This document shows, piece by piece, positions 1 to 7,465 of a stretch of 62,380 nt of DNA (its first letter is position 1; each line of letters opens with the position of its first letter). The notes below the pieces were generated by a model. That model ran no database searches, had not been told where the DNA came from, and saw only the letters and a list, made by a program, of their open reading frames with translations. Made by a program: the position numbers and the translations under genes. Origin of the DNA: a virus; IMG/VR virus record IMGVR_UViG_3300048589_000279, positions 1-62,380 of that record, one strand, 5' to 3'.

Positions 1-127
1 CCTGCTGGTAATAGGCTTCCCATTGCGCTTGGGTGAGGCCGGCGAGGTCGATGCCCATGGGGTCATGGGAAATGGCGGCCAACTTCTCCGCCCGCGCAAC
101 GCGGATGGCTTCGAGGGCTGCCGCGGC
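1..127. repeat. Terminal direct repeat, left copy (circular assembly overlap)
   Basis: Bases 1-127 are identical to 62254-62380. Exactly 127 bases is a common de Bruijn k-mer length, so this is most simply the overlap of a circular contig and not a packaged terminal repeat. The reading frame of one gene continues through the join without interruption, which supports a circular or circularly permuted molecule of 62,253 bp. Confidence 0.95.
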
Positions 128-460
128 TTCGCGCTCCGCCGCCTTCTCGATGTCTTCCAGTGACTTCTCAATGGGGGAGGCGATGGCCAAGAAGATGTTC
201 TTCGCTCCATCCACGGCGCGGCCGAAAAGCAGGGCGTCCGCTTTGATTTCCTTGTGCTTCTTCTCCACCGCAACCCGGAGGTTCTTCATCTCCAGGCGGG
301 CAATGCGTGCTTCCTTCGGATCGGTGATCGCGGCGGCCTTGGCTTTCCATTCCTCGGCCTGGTTGAAGAATCCGCGGAACGCGAGTTCGACGGTGTTCTT
401 GGCGGTGAGTTCCAAGCCGAGTTCGGCGGGAACGATTTCAACGGTGATTACTTCGGTCAT
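1..460 (-). CDS. DUF1351-like recombination-associated coiled-coil protein, N-terminal part (continues at 62253)
   Basis: ATG at 460-458 opens a frame that runs off base 1 and continues at 62253 down to 61658, giving 351 residues in the circle. The N-terminal 110 residues (MTEVITVEIV..., then a basic helical stretch with KKHKEIKADALLFGRAVDG) resemble DUF1351, a phage family usually encoded beside single-strand annealing proteins. The rest is a long charged Ala/Glu/Lys coiled coil. It lies directly downstream of the ERF annealing protein (60744-61577) and the RecE-like exonuclease on the same strand, so a role as recombination partner is likely; this is inferred from context. The leader ends in AACCAAACACC before ATG, with no Shine-Dalgarno sequence. 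Confidence 0.8.
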   Translation of the reverse strand, partial: MTEVITVEIVPAELGLELTAKNTVELAFRGFFNQAEEWKAKAAAITDPKEARIARLEMKNLRVAVEKKHKEIKADALLFGRAVDGAKNIFLAIASPIEKSLEDIEKAAEREAAAALEAIRVARAEKLAAISHDPMGIDLAGLTQAQWEAYYQQ

Positions 461-492
461 GGTGTTTGGTTCTATCGGTTGGGGTTGTCAGG

Positions 493-666
493 TCAAATCA
501 GGATGATCGGGATGACTTTGAACTTGTGCCACCGGGCACGGTGACGATCGCGGCGGAGGGCTTTCGCCTGCCGGTGTCCTTCAATCATGTTCTGGTGGCG
601 GGCGTGGCGGGATTCCAACGATTTTAGTTGGCGTTCGATGTCGGCGGGTAGTTCGGTGTCGCTCAT
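493..666 (-). CDS. Small basic hypothetical protein (57 aa)
   Basis: ATG 666-664 overlaps the stop of the preceding gene (663-665) in an ATGA junction, which fixes the start. The product is rich in Arg and His (a RQAKALRRDRHRARWHKF stretch) and ends with a short hydrophobic tail. It may bind nucleic acid, but no family is recognised. It is part of the translationally coupled left minus-strand operon. Confidence 0.6.
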   Translation of the reverse strand: MSDTELPADIERQLKSLESRHARHQNMIEGHRQAKALRRDRHRARWHKFKVIPIILI

Positions 667-947
667 GGTTTCGGTTGTTTTCTGGTTCGGGATTTGAGGG
701 AGAGGAATTCTTTCACCGGCCAGCGGTCAGCTTCGGGTTGGCGTTCCCAGATCGTGAAGCGTCCGTTGGTTCCGCGCACCAGTTTGACCGGGCGCGGCCC
801 CTGGCTGAGTTGCTGGAATTCTCGGTGGATCTGTTCGGCTTCATGGGAGGGGAAATCACAGGTGACGGGTTCCCATCCCAACAACTCCGCCGAATCGTCT
901 TCGGTGATCGTTGATGCCGTGGCCAGGAACTGGTCAAGGTCGGTCAT
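663..947 (-). CDS. Hypothetical protein (94 aa)
   Basis: Starts with MTDLDQFLATAST and ends in a basic tail (KSRTRKQPKP). Start and stop are both in four-base overlaps with neighbouring genes (944-947 and 663-666), strong evidence that it is a real coupled gene. It is mixed acidic/basic with one region resembling a small alpha/beta fold (PVKLVRGTNGRFTIWERQ). No family is recognised and no function can be assigned. Confidence 0.7.
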   Translation of the reverse strand: MTDLDQFLATASTITEDDSAELLGWEPVTCDFPSHEAEQIHREFQQLSQGPRPVKLVRGTNGRFTIWERQPEADRWPVKEFLSLKSRTRKQPKP

Positions 948-1072
948 TCAGGATCGGATTGATGCAGGTAGGCTTCGATTTCTTCCTCCGTCCATGTCGG
1001 GTGATCTCGGCGGAAACGCTCAATGTAGAGTTCCATGGAGTAATCGTCGTCTCGCTCGTCGGGTTCGCTCAT
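944..1072 (-). CDS. Small acidic hypothetical protein (42 aa)
   Basis: Begins MSEPDERDDDYSMELYIERF and is Asp/Glu-rich with a helical C-terminus (EEEIEAYL). ATG 1072-1070 overlaps the TGA of the upstream frame (1069-1071), and its stop overlaps the next start at 944-947. The ORF is also in frame with the upstream out-of-frame reading of 1579-1073, but the ATGA junction shows that 1072 is the genuine start. Confidence 0.65.
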   Translation of the reverse strand: MSEPDERDDDYSMELYIERFRRDHPTWTEEEIEAYLHQSDPE

Positions 1073-1579
1073 GGCTCGGGAAGTTCGGCTGGTTGTTCCT
1101 TGCGGGCGTTGCTGGCGAATACGTCGTATCGGGCGATGATGTCGGGAAAGGCCGCGATGATCTTCGCTAAGTTCTCGCCATCGGCGGCGAGCATTGCGTA
1201 ATGACAACCGGCGCACGAATTCCCCTCCCATCAAATCCATCTGCTCAACAATCTTATGCAACGGGTTCTCCATCGCGTAGGCGGGCGCTGGCGGGGCTTG
1301 CGCGGGTTCTGGCGACACTTGGCAGCCAAGCATGCTTTGAAGCCGCGGAAACGCATCCTTGAGCCTGTTCCATTGAGCGTCGTTTGGACTGGTCCATCCA
1401 ATGTCGTAAAGAAACTCCGCAATGTCTGAATGGTCCGCCGTTGGTCCCTGCGGGGCTTGCGCCTCCGGGGTGGCGCTCGGATCTTCGATGACGATCCCGA
1501 CTCCGAAAACCCTCTGTCCAAGCGCGGAAACCGCGGCTTCGATGCTTGGAAACGTGATGGCAAATCCGGAATCGCTCAC
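1069..1579 (-). CDS. Hypothetical protein requiring a +1 frameshift (about 169 aa)
   Basis: The protein opens at ATG 1579 (ATGA overlap with the upstream gene) and reads sensibly as MSDSGFAITFPSIEAAVSAL... to EQMDLMGG near 1224. Beyond that the same frame becomes strongly Arg-rich, as out-of-frame sequence does in GC-rich DNA. The frame one base further on reads NSCAGCHYAMLAADGENLAK... to a TGA at 1071-1069, which itself forms an ATGA overlap with the next gene. The span is 511 nt, exactly one base more than a multiple of three. The slip lies around the run GGGAGGGGAA (near 1218-1226). It is either programmed frameshifting or a single-base indel. The second part has a CxxCH motif. No family is recognised. 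Confidence 0.6.
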
Positions 1580-1758
1580 GCCTTCGCTCCTTCCTCCTTG
1601 GACTCGGCGGCGGCGGCTGCTTCGTCGGCTTCCACTTTAGCCAACCCGATCAGGGTCAGAACGTGGGTCTGTTGCTTCCGAACGCGCTTTTCGCGGGTGG
1701 CGATTGCGTCGATCCGGCAGGCTTCTTCTTCGGTGATGTCGATGGCTACGATTGGCAT
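1576..1758 (-). CDS. Small hypothetical protein (60 aa), first gene of left minus operon
   Basis: Start chosen at ATG 1758 (MPIVAIDITEEEACRIDAIA), preceded by AACCAACCGAAACC, the leader type seen across this genome. Its stop overlaps the next ATG at 1576-1579. It has a basic helical centre (ATREKRVRKQQ) and an Ala/Glu-rich tail. No family is recognised. It is the promoter-proximal gene of the left minus-strand operon, facing the plus-strand HNH gene across a short divergent region. Confidence 0.65.
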   Translation of the reverse strand: MPIVAIDITEEEACRIDAIATREKRVRKQQTHVLTLIGLAKVEADEAAAAAESKEEGAKA

Positions 1759-1867
1759 GGTTTCGGTTGGTTGATGCCGGAGAAAACCACGGCGGGCGAT
1801 ACCTGTCAATTATTTTTCTTTCTCTTTTTGCTTGCTCGCCAATATCGGCTATGAAATGGTCCCATCC
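1759..1867. promoter_or_regulatory. Divergent early promoter region
   Basis: This 109-bp AT-richer gap separates the leftward operon (start 1758) from the rightward replication operon (start 1868). On the minus strand a perfect TTGACA lies at 1809-1804, followed 17 nt later by a weak TTTTCT (1786-1781). On the plus strand TTGCTT and TATGAA are spaced about 16 nt apart near 1828-1855. A T-rich tract sits between them. The layout fits back-to-back early promoters; the boxes are weak matches to a sigma-70 consensus. Confidence 0.4.
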
Positions 1868-2464
1868 ATGGCTAAGACCTACTCGGAGAAATTGAAAGAC
1901 CCTCGGTGGCAGCGGAAACGGCTTGAAATCCTTGATCGTGACAACTTCACATGCCGCCATTGCCGATCAAAGTCAGAAACCCTGCATGTCCATCATTCCT
2001 TCTACAAAAAAAATGCCGATCCATGGGATTATGATTCCAAACATCTCGTTTCTTTGTGCGAGGAATGTCATGGGCTGGTTGAATCAAGGCGTGAATCAAT
2101 TCTCCGCAACACGGCCTCCCCCCATGCCCAATCCCTGATTTGGCAAGCAAGTGGAGTTCTTTCGATGGAATCGCCCGTCAGTGGTTTTAATGAATGGATC
2201 ATTTCTTCCGCTATTCGCCTGTCGGAAATCGAAGAATCCATTGTGCTAGCGGAAACCGTAACTGACATGGAGGAAGCGTTTAATTCTTTGAACGCAGAAT
2301 CCTTTGATTTAATCCAGTCTGTCCACCGCCTCCTTTTTTACCTTGAAGGCAAGAAAGACTCAATTTTCCAAGGAATCATTGATTCGGAATCGCCTGTGAG
2401 TGCGTTCGACCGATTGATTGAGGCGGACCCGGAAACATCTGATTTAGATGGGGGTGGGTTTTGA
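1868..2464 (+). CDS. HNH endonuclease-like protein
   Basis: A 198-aa protein with an N-terminal HNH/zinc module: C29-x2-C32, HVHH at 41-43, and C64-x2-C67-H68 in LVSLCEECHG. The remainder is helical and acidic with no second domain recognised. Start taken at ATG 1868 (MAKTYSEKLKDPRWQRKRLE), the usual opening of this family; the upstream in-frame codons lie in the promoter region. The stop overlaps the TTG start of the next gene. Base composition is clearly more AT-rich than its neighbours, suggesting recent acquisition. It could be a homing-type or packaging-associated nuclease; no intron is visible. Confidence 0.85.
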   Translation: MAKTYSEKLKDPRWQRKRLEILDRDNFTCRHCRSKSETLHVHHSFYKKNADPWDYDSKHLVSLCEECHGLVESRRESILRNTASPHAQSLIWQASGVLSMESPVSGFNEWIISSAIRLSEIEESIVLAETVTDMEEAFNSLNAESFDLIQSVHRLLFYLEGKKDSIFQGIIDSESPVSAFDRLIEADPETSDLDGGGF

Positions 2465-3225
2465 AACGCTTCACCGAGACAGGGAAGTGGGATGATCCTT
2501 GGTTCAGGTCGCTTCCTGGCGTCCACAAGCTCGTTTTCCTCTACATCATCGACCGGTGCAACAATGCTGGTTTCTGGGAGATCGACATGGCTTCCATGGC
2601 CTTCCATACCAAGCTCGAAGAAAAGCACCTTGAAGGGGCTTTGAAGGGGCTTGAAAGGGGCTTACAGACCCATGACGGATGGGTATGGGTGAAGAACTTC
2701 CTTCGGCATCAGAAAAATGAGGTTTTGAATCCCTCGAATCCCGCTCACAAGCAAATCATCAGTCTTTTGACCGTTCAGCCGAATCGGTTTCCTGAATCAG
2801 CAAAATACCTCCCCGAAGGGGCTTCAAAGGGGCATTTAAGCCCCATAGGTATAGGTATAGGACAAGGTAAAGGAGAAGGACAAGGTTCTACTTCTGAGAC
2901 AGCCAAGAAGAAAAGGAAACCCGCCGAAGCCAATGGGACGATTGAGGATATGACAGCTTTTGCAGTGGAAATCGGTCTTGAACCGTCCGATGGGGAAAAC
3001 GCTTTTCACAAGTGGAACTCGACCGGGTGGAAGGGCATCAAGGATTGGAAATCCAAAATGCGAACGTGGAAGATCGAAAAGTTTCATCCGAGTCAAAAGG
3101 AAGGCAGATCCTCCAGCCAGTTCACCAACGGCCACCAACCCCAGAAAACCACCGTCAACATCGGCAGACGCAAACCTCCAAGTGACCCATTCTCCAAATC
3201 CCAACCAACCCTGATCGAACCATGA
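2461..3225 (+). CDS. Phage replication initiator / replisome organiser-like protein
   Basis: A 254-aa protein opening with a probable winged-helix domain (residues 1-90: WDDPWFRSLPGVHKLVFLYI ... AFHTKLEEKHLEGALKGLERG ... VKNFLRHQKNE). A Gly/Lys linker (GIGIGQGKGEGQG, around 128-142) and a C-terminal domain (FHKWNSTGWKGIKDWKSKM) follow. This layout is typical of phage O-type initiators. It starts at TTG 2461, inside the stop of the HNH gene (TTGA overlap), and its stop overlaps the loader gene in an ATGA. Lying next to a DnaC-type loader strongly supports origin recognition. GAAGGGGCT repeats inside the gene may be its binding sites. Confidence 0.75.
   Translation: MKRFTETGKWDDPWFRSLPGVHKLVFLYIIDRCNNAGFWEIDMASMAFHTKLEEKHLEGALKGLERGLQTHDGWVWVKNFLRHQKNEVLNPSNPAHKQIISLLTVQPNRFPESAKYLPEGASKGHLSPIGIGIGQGKGEGQGSTSETAKKKRKPAEANGTIEDMTAFAVEIGLEPSDGENAFHKWNSTGWKGIKDWKSKMRTWKIEKFHPSQKEGRSSSQFTNGHQPQKTTVNIGRRKPPSDPFSKSQPTLIEP
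2630..2662 (+). repeat. Iteron-like tandem repeats inside the initiator gene
   Basis: TTGAAGGGGCT occurs at 2630-2640 and 2641-2651, and TTGAAAGGGGCT at 2651-2662, head to tail with a period of about 10-11 bp (one helical turn). Two relatives lie downstream in the same gene at 2815-2824 (GAAGGGGCTT) and 2825-2835 (CAAAGGGGCAT), followed by AGGTAT repeats to about 2862. Lambda O carries its origin iterons inside its own gene, so this is a candidate origin. Confidence 0.45.
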
Positions 3226-3959
3226 ACCAAATCGAAAGCATCGCCTGTCCCTGCGGAGTATCCTTCCCATGGGAACCCACCGAAACCGATCCCATGCTAC
3301 GGGACTTCCTGCGGCCTTGCAAATGCCCCGACTGTGAGGCGAAGGATGCCGCGGAGTGGCAAGCCAAGCAGGACCGTGAGACGGCCGCCAAGGACGCACA
3401 TGAGCGCAAATCCGCCATTGCCAGCGTCACCGCCGCCATTCCATCCAGGTTTCGCGGGACCGACATCAACCATGAGGATTTCAACCTCTCGTTGTGGAAC
3501 GAAGTCAAGGAGTGGAAACCATCCCTCGAAATCCCATTTCTTGGCATGGTGGGGGAAAGTGGTGCTTCAAAGACGCGGGTCGCTTACCTGCTTTTCGCTC
3601 AACTCGCGTCTGCTGGCTCGATGACATTTGCAGCAAAGAGCATGACCGATCTTGGCATCCTGATCGCCAAGCAATTCCAGTCCTACGACTCCAAGGCGGA
3701 AGCTCGGGATGAACTCGACAGCCTGCGCCTGTGCGGTCTGCTGCTGCTGGATGATCTCGGGAAAGCCCGCAACACCCCTTCCGTCGCCGTGGAACTCTTT
3801 TCGATCATCGACCATCGCCATGCCCACAACCTGCCGACGATCTGGACTGCCAACGGGGAACCGGAGGAAATCGTTCACGGCATGAGCGACGACATCGCGG
3901 GACCGCTGGCCGGCCGCCTGATTGAATGTTCCAAGATTGTCCGCTCCACCCCACGCTGA
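3222..3959 (+). CDS. DnaC-like helicase loader ATPase
   Basis: A 245-aa AAA+ protein. The N-terminus has a Cys cluster (C9, C11, C33, C35, C38) that may bind zinc. Walker A is GESGASKT at 111-118, Walker B is LLLLDDLG at 173-180, and a sensor-like segment (TIWTANGEP) follows. Length and layout match DnaC/DnaI loaders, which deliver the replicative helicase to the origin. The genome encodes its own DnaB (56109-57563), so it probably loads that protein. The ATG lies in an ATGA overlap with the initiator gene. Confidence 0.88.
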   Translation: MNQIESIACPCGVSFPWEPTETDPMLRDFLRPCKCPDCEAKDAAEWQAKQDRETAAKDAHERKSAIASVTAAIPSRFRGTDINHEDFNLSLWNEVKEWKPSLEIPFLGMVGESGASKTRVAYLLFAQLASAGSMTFAAKSMTDLGILIAKQFQSYDSKAEARDELDSLRLCGLLLLDDLGKARNTPSVAVELFSIIDHRHAHNLPTIWTANGEPEEIVHGMSDDIAGPLAGRLIECSKIVRSTPR

Positions 3960-3963
3960 AACC

Positions 3964-4293
3964 ATGAAAACCGAACCCGAATACCCCACCGCTCCGGAAG
4001 ACGAAGCGGAAATGAACCGCCGCCAAGCGGAAACCCGCGAAGCCGGCCTTACCCACTTGGAGGAATCATCCGACGATGACGACCTGGAACCGGAGGAAAC
4101 CGCCGAGGACGCACTGGAACGCCAGATTGCCCTTGCCGACTACCTGCGCGACGACATGCGCGATCGTGAGTTTGACGGCAGGAACTCCCCAGGCTTCTAC
4201 CCTGAATCCGAGGATGCCGACGCCAAGGCCGATGCTGCCGATCGCCTGATCGACCGCGCCGACATGCTCCGGGACGAAAGGAGGGACGGATGA
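3964..4293 (+). CDS. Acidic hypothetical protein (109 aa)
   Basis: Start at ATG 3964 (MKTEPEYPTAPEDEAEMNRR), preceded by CTGAAACC. The product is strongly acidic (EESSDDDDLEPEETAEDALE) and helical throughout, with no recognised domain. Its stop overlaps the next start (4290-4293). A highly acidic small protein between a helicase loader and coupled early genes could act as a DNA mimic or adaptor, but nothing in the sequence proves either. Confidence 0.65.
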   Translation: MKTEPEYPTAPEDEAEMNRRQAETREAGLTHLEESSDDDDLEPEETAEDALERQIALADYLRDDMRDREFDGRNSPGFYPESEDADAKADAADRLIDRADMLRDERRDG

Positions 4294-4466
4294 AACTCAC
4301 CGAACAGGAACAAGCCGCCGCCAAACGGGCAGCCAAACGTCTTTGGTGCCACGGCGATCCAGATGGAAAGCACTTGCTCAAACCCTACGTGTTTCCGGAC
4401 ATGAGCATGGGCTACAAGTGCGCCAAGTGTGATTTCCAGTCCAAGGCAAAGGAGGTGAAGCCGTGA
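4290..4466 (+). CDS. Small zinc-finger-like protein (58 aa)
   Basis: ATG 4290 lies in the ATGA overlap with the upstream stop. The protein starts MKLTEQEQAAAKRAAKRLWC and carries a WCHG...KCAKCDF pattern, a probable single zinc knuckle. The end of the gene encodes AAAGGAGGTGAAGCC, which also serves as a Shine-Dalgarno sequence for the following GTG start, one of the few clear SD sequences in this genome. Confidence 0.6.
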   Translation: MKLTEQEQAAAKRAAKRLWCHGDPDGKHLLKPYVFPDMSMGYKCAKCDFQSKAKEVKP

Positions 4467-5392
4467 ATCCGAAAAAACTCCTGCGGGACTTCCTCAACGT
4501 CTTCGCCACCACCCGGCGCAATGGTCACACAACGTCCCTGATTCGGGGCGAAGCCGCGGCACCGGCCATCGTGATCGTTGCCGATTTTAATCAGAAGGAG
4601 CAGTTCAAGCGGGATCATCCGCACGTCCTTACTTGCTCTCTTTCCCAAATGGACAGTCTCGTTGCTTCGAAGTGTCCCATCATCATTGATCTCTATGCCG
4701 TCGCCTCCCTGGTCAGCGGGGCAATCCGGATGATCGAGCACACGGAAACCGAACTGGCGAAGACCCAGGGGGACCGGGACGTTTTCGAACGGAAGTTTGA
4801 CGAGATGAAGTTGAAATTTTTGCAATCTGAGTTCATTCGGATCGAGATTTCTAAACAAGAACAGTCTTCAACCCGCTGCGCGTTGTTCTTGCGTGAGCAG
4901 CTTGCCGAGGCGCGGGCAGAACTCCAAGACTGGAAGGATGCCGCCGAATCCGCCGAGAATCCCCACCCGGACGAGGTGCATTGCACCTGCGTTCCGTTGC
5001 TCCAGGCGGCTCTTGCCGAGGCGAGGAAAGAACTTGGAGAAAAACGGCGTGAAGCCTCTGATGCCAAGCAGAAATACAACGGACTCGCCGCACTGGTTGG
5101 AACCATTCGCCAAATGTTCCCGATCCCACTCCGAAACGTCAGCGACATCGAACCGTGGCAGCACTCTCAAGAAATTGGCGCCGCGATCGATTCTGAGAAG
5201 GATCAGCTTGCCGAGGCAAGGAAGGATACCGAACTGACATCCCGAATTGCCGAGGAAATGACAAAGCAGCGCGACAGGCTGGAGAAGGCTTTGATTGGCT
5301 TGATGTCCGACCCTCACCGGGAACAGGCATACCGCAACGCGCGCGAAGCCCTCGCCGCCGTGAAACCCGAACCAGAGGGAACCGAACAATGA
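4463..5392 (+). CDS. Coiled-coil early protein of unknown function (309 aa)
   Basis: GTG start at 4463 overlaps the upstream stop (GTGA) and is served by AGGAGG about 7 nt upstream. The N-terminal 80 residues alternate beta-like hydrophobic strands (APAIVIVADF, CPIIIDLYAV) with a short RNGHTT segment resembling a degenerate P-loop. Residues 90-305 are mainly coiled coil, with repeated LAEAR heptads (about 135, 175 and 240). No family is recognised. Both ends are translationally coupled to neighbours, so it belongs to the early operon. Confidence 0.6.
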   Translation: MNPKKLLRDFLNVFATTRRNGHTTSLIRGEAAAPAIVIVADFNQKEQFKRDHPHVLTCSLSQMDSLVASKCPIIIDLYAVASLVSGAIRMIEHTETELAKTQGDRDVFERKFDEMKLKFLQSEFIRIEISKQEQSSTRCALFLREQLAEARAELQDWKDAAESAENPHPDEVHCTCVPLLQAALAEARKELGEKRREASDAKQKYNGLAALVGTIRQMFPIPLRNVSDIEPWQHSQEIGAAIDSEKDQLAEARKDTELTSRIAEEMTKQRDRLEKALIGLMSDPHREQAYRNAREALAAVKPEPEGTEQ

Positions 5393-5823
5393 ACGCACTC
5401 ACGATCCTCCACAAGATCGACCGAAAGGCATTCATCGAGCTTCGCCGGGCCTACCAGAAGCGTGTTCGCACGTTCCCCGCCAAGCTGGAACCGGTCGATG
5501 AATCTGAAATCGAGCAAGCCCAACAGGACAACGGCCATATGACCCGCCCGCTCAAGTCCTGGCGCTCCCGCGATTTCCTCGCACAGCTTTTCCAAGACGG
5601 CGATTGCCTCCGGCTTTCGGTCAACCGAACGGACATTGACAATTCCGGAAACTGGAAGGACGGAATCACCTGGGATGAACTCATGGCGTGCAAACGCGCC
5701 TGCGGTTTCGGGAATCAATGGGCCGTGGAAGTGTTCCCCCCGGATTCCCAAGTGGTCAACGTCGCACCGATCCGCCACCTGTTCCTTATCGATCAACCAC
5801 CCTACGCTTGGACAAAACCATGA
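5389..5823 (+). CDS. Conserved phage protein, DUF7694-like (144 aa)
   Basis: The C-terminal half (residues 85-140: GITWDELMACKRACGFGNQWAVEVFPPDSQVVNVAPIRHLFLI, given here only to locate it) matches the pattern of a conserved phage family annotated as DUF7694. That family has a WDEL motif, a Cys/Gly turn and a PPD-x2-VVNV-x3-RHL core. The function of the family is unknown. ATG 5389 overlaps the stop of the coiled-coil gene, and the stop overlaps the next ATG at 5820-5823. The family assignment is from memory of the pattern. Confidence 0.6.
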   Translation: MNALTILHKIDRKAFIELRRAYQKRVRTFPAKLEPVDESEIEQAQQDNGHMTRPLKSWRSRDFLAQLFQDGDCLRLSVNRTDIDNSGNWKDGITWDELMACKRACGFGNQWAVEVFPPDSQVVNVAPIRHLFLIDQPPYAWTKP

Positions 5824-6188
5824 AACGCTTCGTCAACACCAAACGCCCGATCATCAACAAGCCTGCCGAATGGCGGGCCATGACGGGATTCCGCCGACTG
5901 CGCTACCTGCTTTCGGAATACCGTGCTTTGTTCCACCTCCTCATGGGTCGGATTCGCCTGCTTGAAGAATCGGTAGAACGCGCACGGCAGGAAAACCGCG
6001 ACATGGAAATCCGGTTGCGGAGGATCGCCAGGGTGGATGTCAGCAACTCTCTGACAAACCGCGATGTTGTCCGCCTCGACATGCAGATTGATCGTCGGCA
6101 CCTCACCGAAATGAACGCCGAGTTATTCCTTTCGGAACTCACCCGCCAGATGCGGGCCGGCCTTACTCAAACCCTCTCACGCCGCTGA
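5820..6188 (+). CDS. Hypothetical helical protein (122 aa)
   Basis: Starts MKRFVNTKRPIINKPAEWRA at ATG 5820, in an ATGA overlap. It is basic, with a long amphipathic coiled-coil segment (RIRLLEESVERARQENRDME) and an Arg-rich C-terminus. There is no signal peptide and no recognised family. The next gene begins three bases after its stop. Confidence 0.6.
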   Translation: MKRFVNTKRPIINKPAEWRAMTGFRRLRYLLSEYRALFHLLMGRIRLLEESVERARQENRDMEIRLRRIARVDVSNSLTNRDVVRLDMQIDRRHLTEMNAELFLSELTRQMRAGLTQTLSRR

Positions 6189-6191
6189 ACC

Positions 6192-6689
6192 ATGAAACGC
6201 TCATTCATCCAAAAAAAACCCGCCAAGGTCAAAGTCCCATCCGTGAACCATCCAGATCGAGCCGCCTTGCCACCCAGCAAGCCCGTGGCGGCGTCCGGGG
6301 CGAAGAAGCGGGCGAGGATCAAGCCGCGTTCCTCCAAGGGCAAGGAGGACGACGCTGCGCTGGCAAGGCACGTCGCCAGGTTTCCAGACATCATCCGGGA
6401 TCCGTTCACCGGGGATTTGCTGGCAAAAAACCTGGCGGAGTTTCATCACCCCGCCGGCCGCCGCAAAGCCTCGTTCCTGTTCGTCATTCCGGTGTCTCCC
6501 GAAACCCACCGGCGTATCCATGACAACCCGAAATGGGCAACGCTGGTCGGCATGCTCTGGTCGGGCCGGAACAGCAAGGTCTTCACCGAGTCCGATGCTT
6601 GGAAACTTCTCGAACTTTGTCCCTTCCCCCAGCCGATGCGCTTGGCCATTGAGCTTTGGGTTGCCTCGAACGATAAAATCCTGCCGTGA
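6192..6689 (+). CDS. HNH-like nuclease / recombination protein (165 aa)
   Basis: The N-terminal 50 residues are basic and low complexity. Residues 83-118 contain FHHPAGRRKASFLFVIPVSP followed by THRRIHDNPKWA. This HH-PxGR ... H-x3-H-x-N arrangement occurs in a phage HNH family near replication genes (NinG/DUF968-like). The cysteine zinc ligands of classical HNH proteins are missing. ATG 6192 is preceded by GCTGAACC. A structure-selective nuclease role is an inference from the motif and the operon. Confidence 0.55.
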   Translation: MKRSFIQKKPAKVKVPSVNHPDRAALPPSKPVAASGAKKRARIKPRSSKGKEDDAALARHVARFPDIIRDPFTGDLLAKNLAEFHHPAGRRKASFLFVIPVSPETHRRIHDNPKWATLVGMLWSGRNSKVFTESDAWKLLELCPFPQPMRLAIELWVASNDKILP

Positions 6690-7459
6690 CTGCCGCGCCC
6701 TCCATCTCCGATTCAGAACCGACCTCGCCGCGGCAGTCGTCGGCAGCGATGCCTTGTTCGTCCTTGGTGCAGTTCTCTAGCGGCATCTCTTCGTGGGCAG
6801 CGGGTAAACGCTACGCGGAGGAACACGGCACCGACGGCATGGTATTGCTCTTTGCGGATACCGGCATCGAAGATCCTGACAACTACCGATTCTTGCTTGA
6901 GGCGGTCGAAAACATCGGGGCAAGACTCGAAATCACAAGCGACGGACGCACGCCATGGGAGGTGTTTGAGGATGAGAGAATGATCGGAAACGCCCGCTTC
7001 GACCCATGCTCGAAACACCTCAAGCGCAAGCTACTGGATCGCTGGAGGAACGAGCACTGCGACGAATCCACGGACATCATCGTCGGGATAGCATTCGATG
7101 AGGTCGAACGGATCGAGCGGCTGAAAAAACGGTGCGCGCCATGGAACTACATCGCGCCGCTCTGTGAGAAGCCATGGATCACGAAGCGCGACTGCCTAGC
7201 GTGGGCAAAGCGTGAAGGCATCGAACCGCCGAGAATGTATGAAATGGGGTTCCCGCACGCGAACTGTGGAGGCTTCTGCGTGAAGGCTGGCCAAGCAACC
7301 TTCCGACTACTCCTCAAGCACTTCCCTGAGCGATACCGGGAGCATGAGGAGAAAGAGGCCGCGCTCATGGAGAAGCTGGGAAGCAAATGGGGGGTGATGC
7401 GCGACAGACGCGGAGGCGAGGCCAAGCCAATGACGATGCGCAATTTAGAGAAAGGATAG
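6686..7459 (+). CDS. N-type ATP pyrophosphatase / PAPS reductase-like protein
   Basis: A 257-aa protein with a PP-loop-like segment FSSGISSW (about 30-37), a variant of the SGGxDS motif, followed by LLFADTGIEDPDNYRFL. This is typical of the adenine nucleotide alpha-hydrolase/PAPS reductase superfamily. A second conserved block, MGFPHANCGGFCVKAGQ (near 200-218), contains CGGFC and is characteristic of the phage subgroup. Members adenylate a substrate and may transfer sulfur, as in tRNA thiolation or DndC DNA phosphorothioation. The substrate here is unknown. GTG start at 6686 overlaps the previous stop. It is the last clear gene of the rightward operon. Confidence 0.75.
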   Translation: MTAAPSISDSEPTSPRQSSAAMPCSSLVQFSSGISSWAAGKRYAEEHGTDGMVLLFADTGIEDPDNYRFLLEAVENIGARLEITSDGRTPWEVFEDERMIGNARFDPCSKHLKRKLLDRWRNEHCDESTDIIVGIAFDEVERIERLKKRCAPWNYIAPLCEKPWITKRDCLAWAKREGIEPPRMYEMGFPHANCGGFCVKAGQATFRLLLKHFPERYREHEEKEAALMEKLGSKWGVMRDRRGGEAKPMTMRNLEKG

Positions 7460-7465
7460 AAAACG

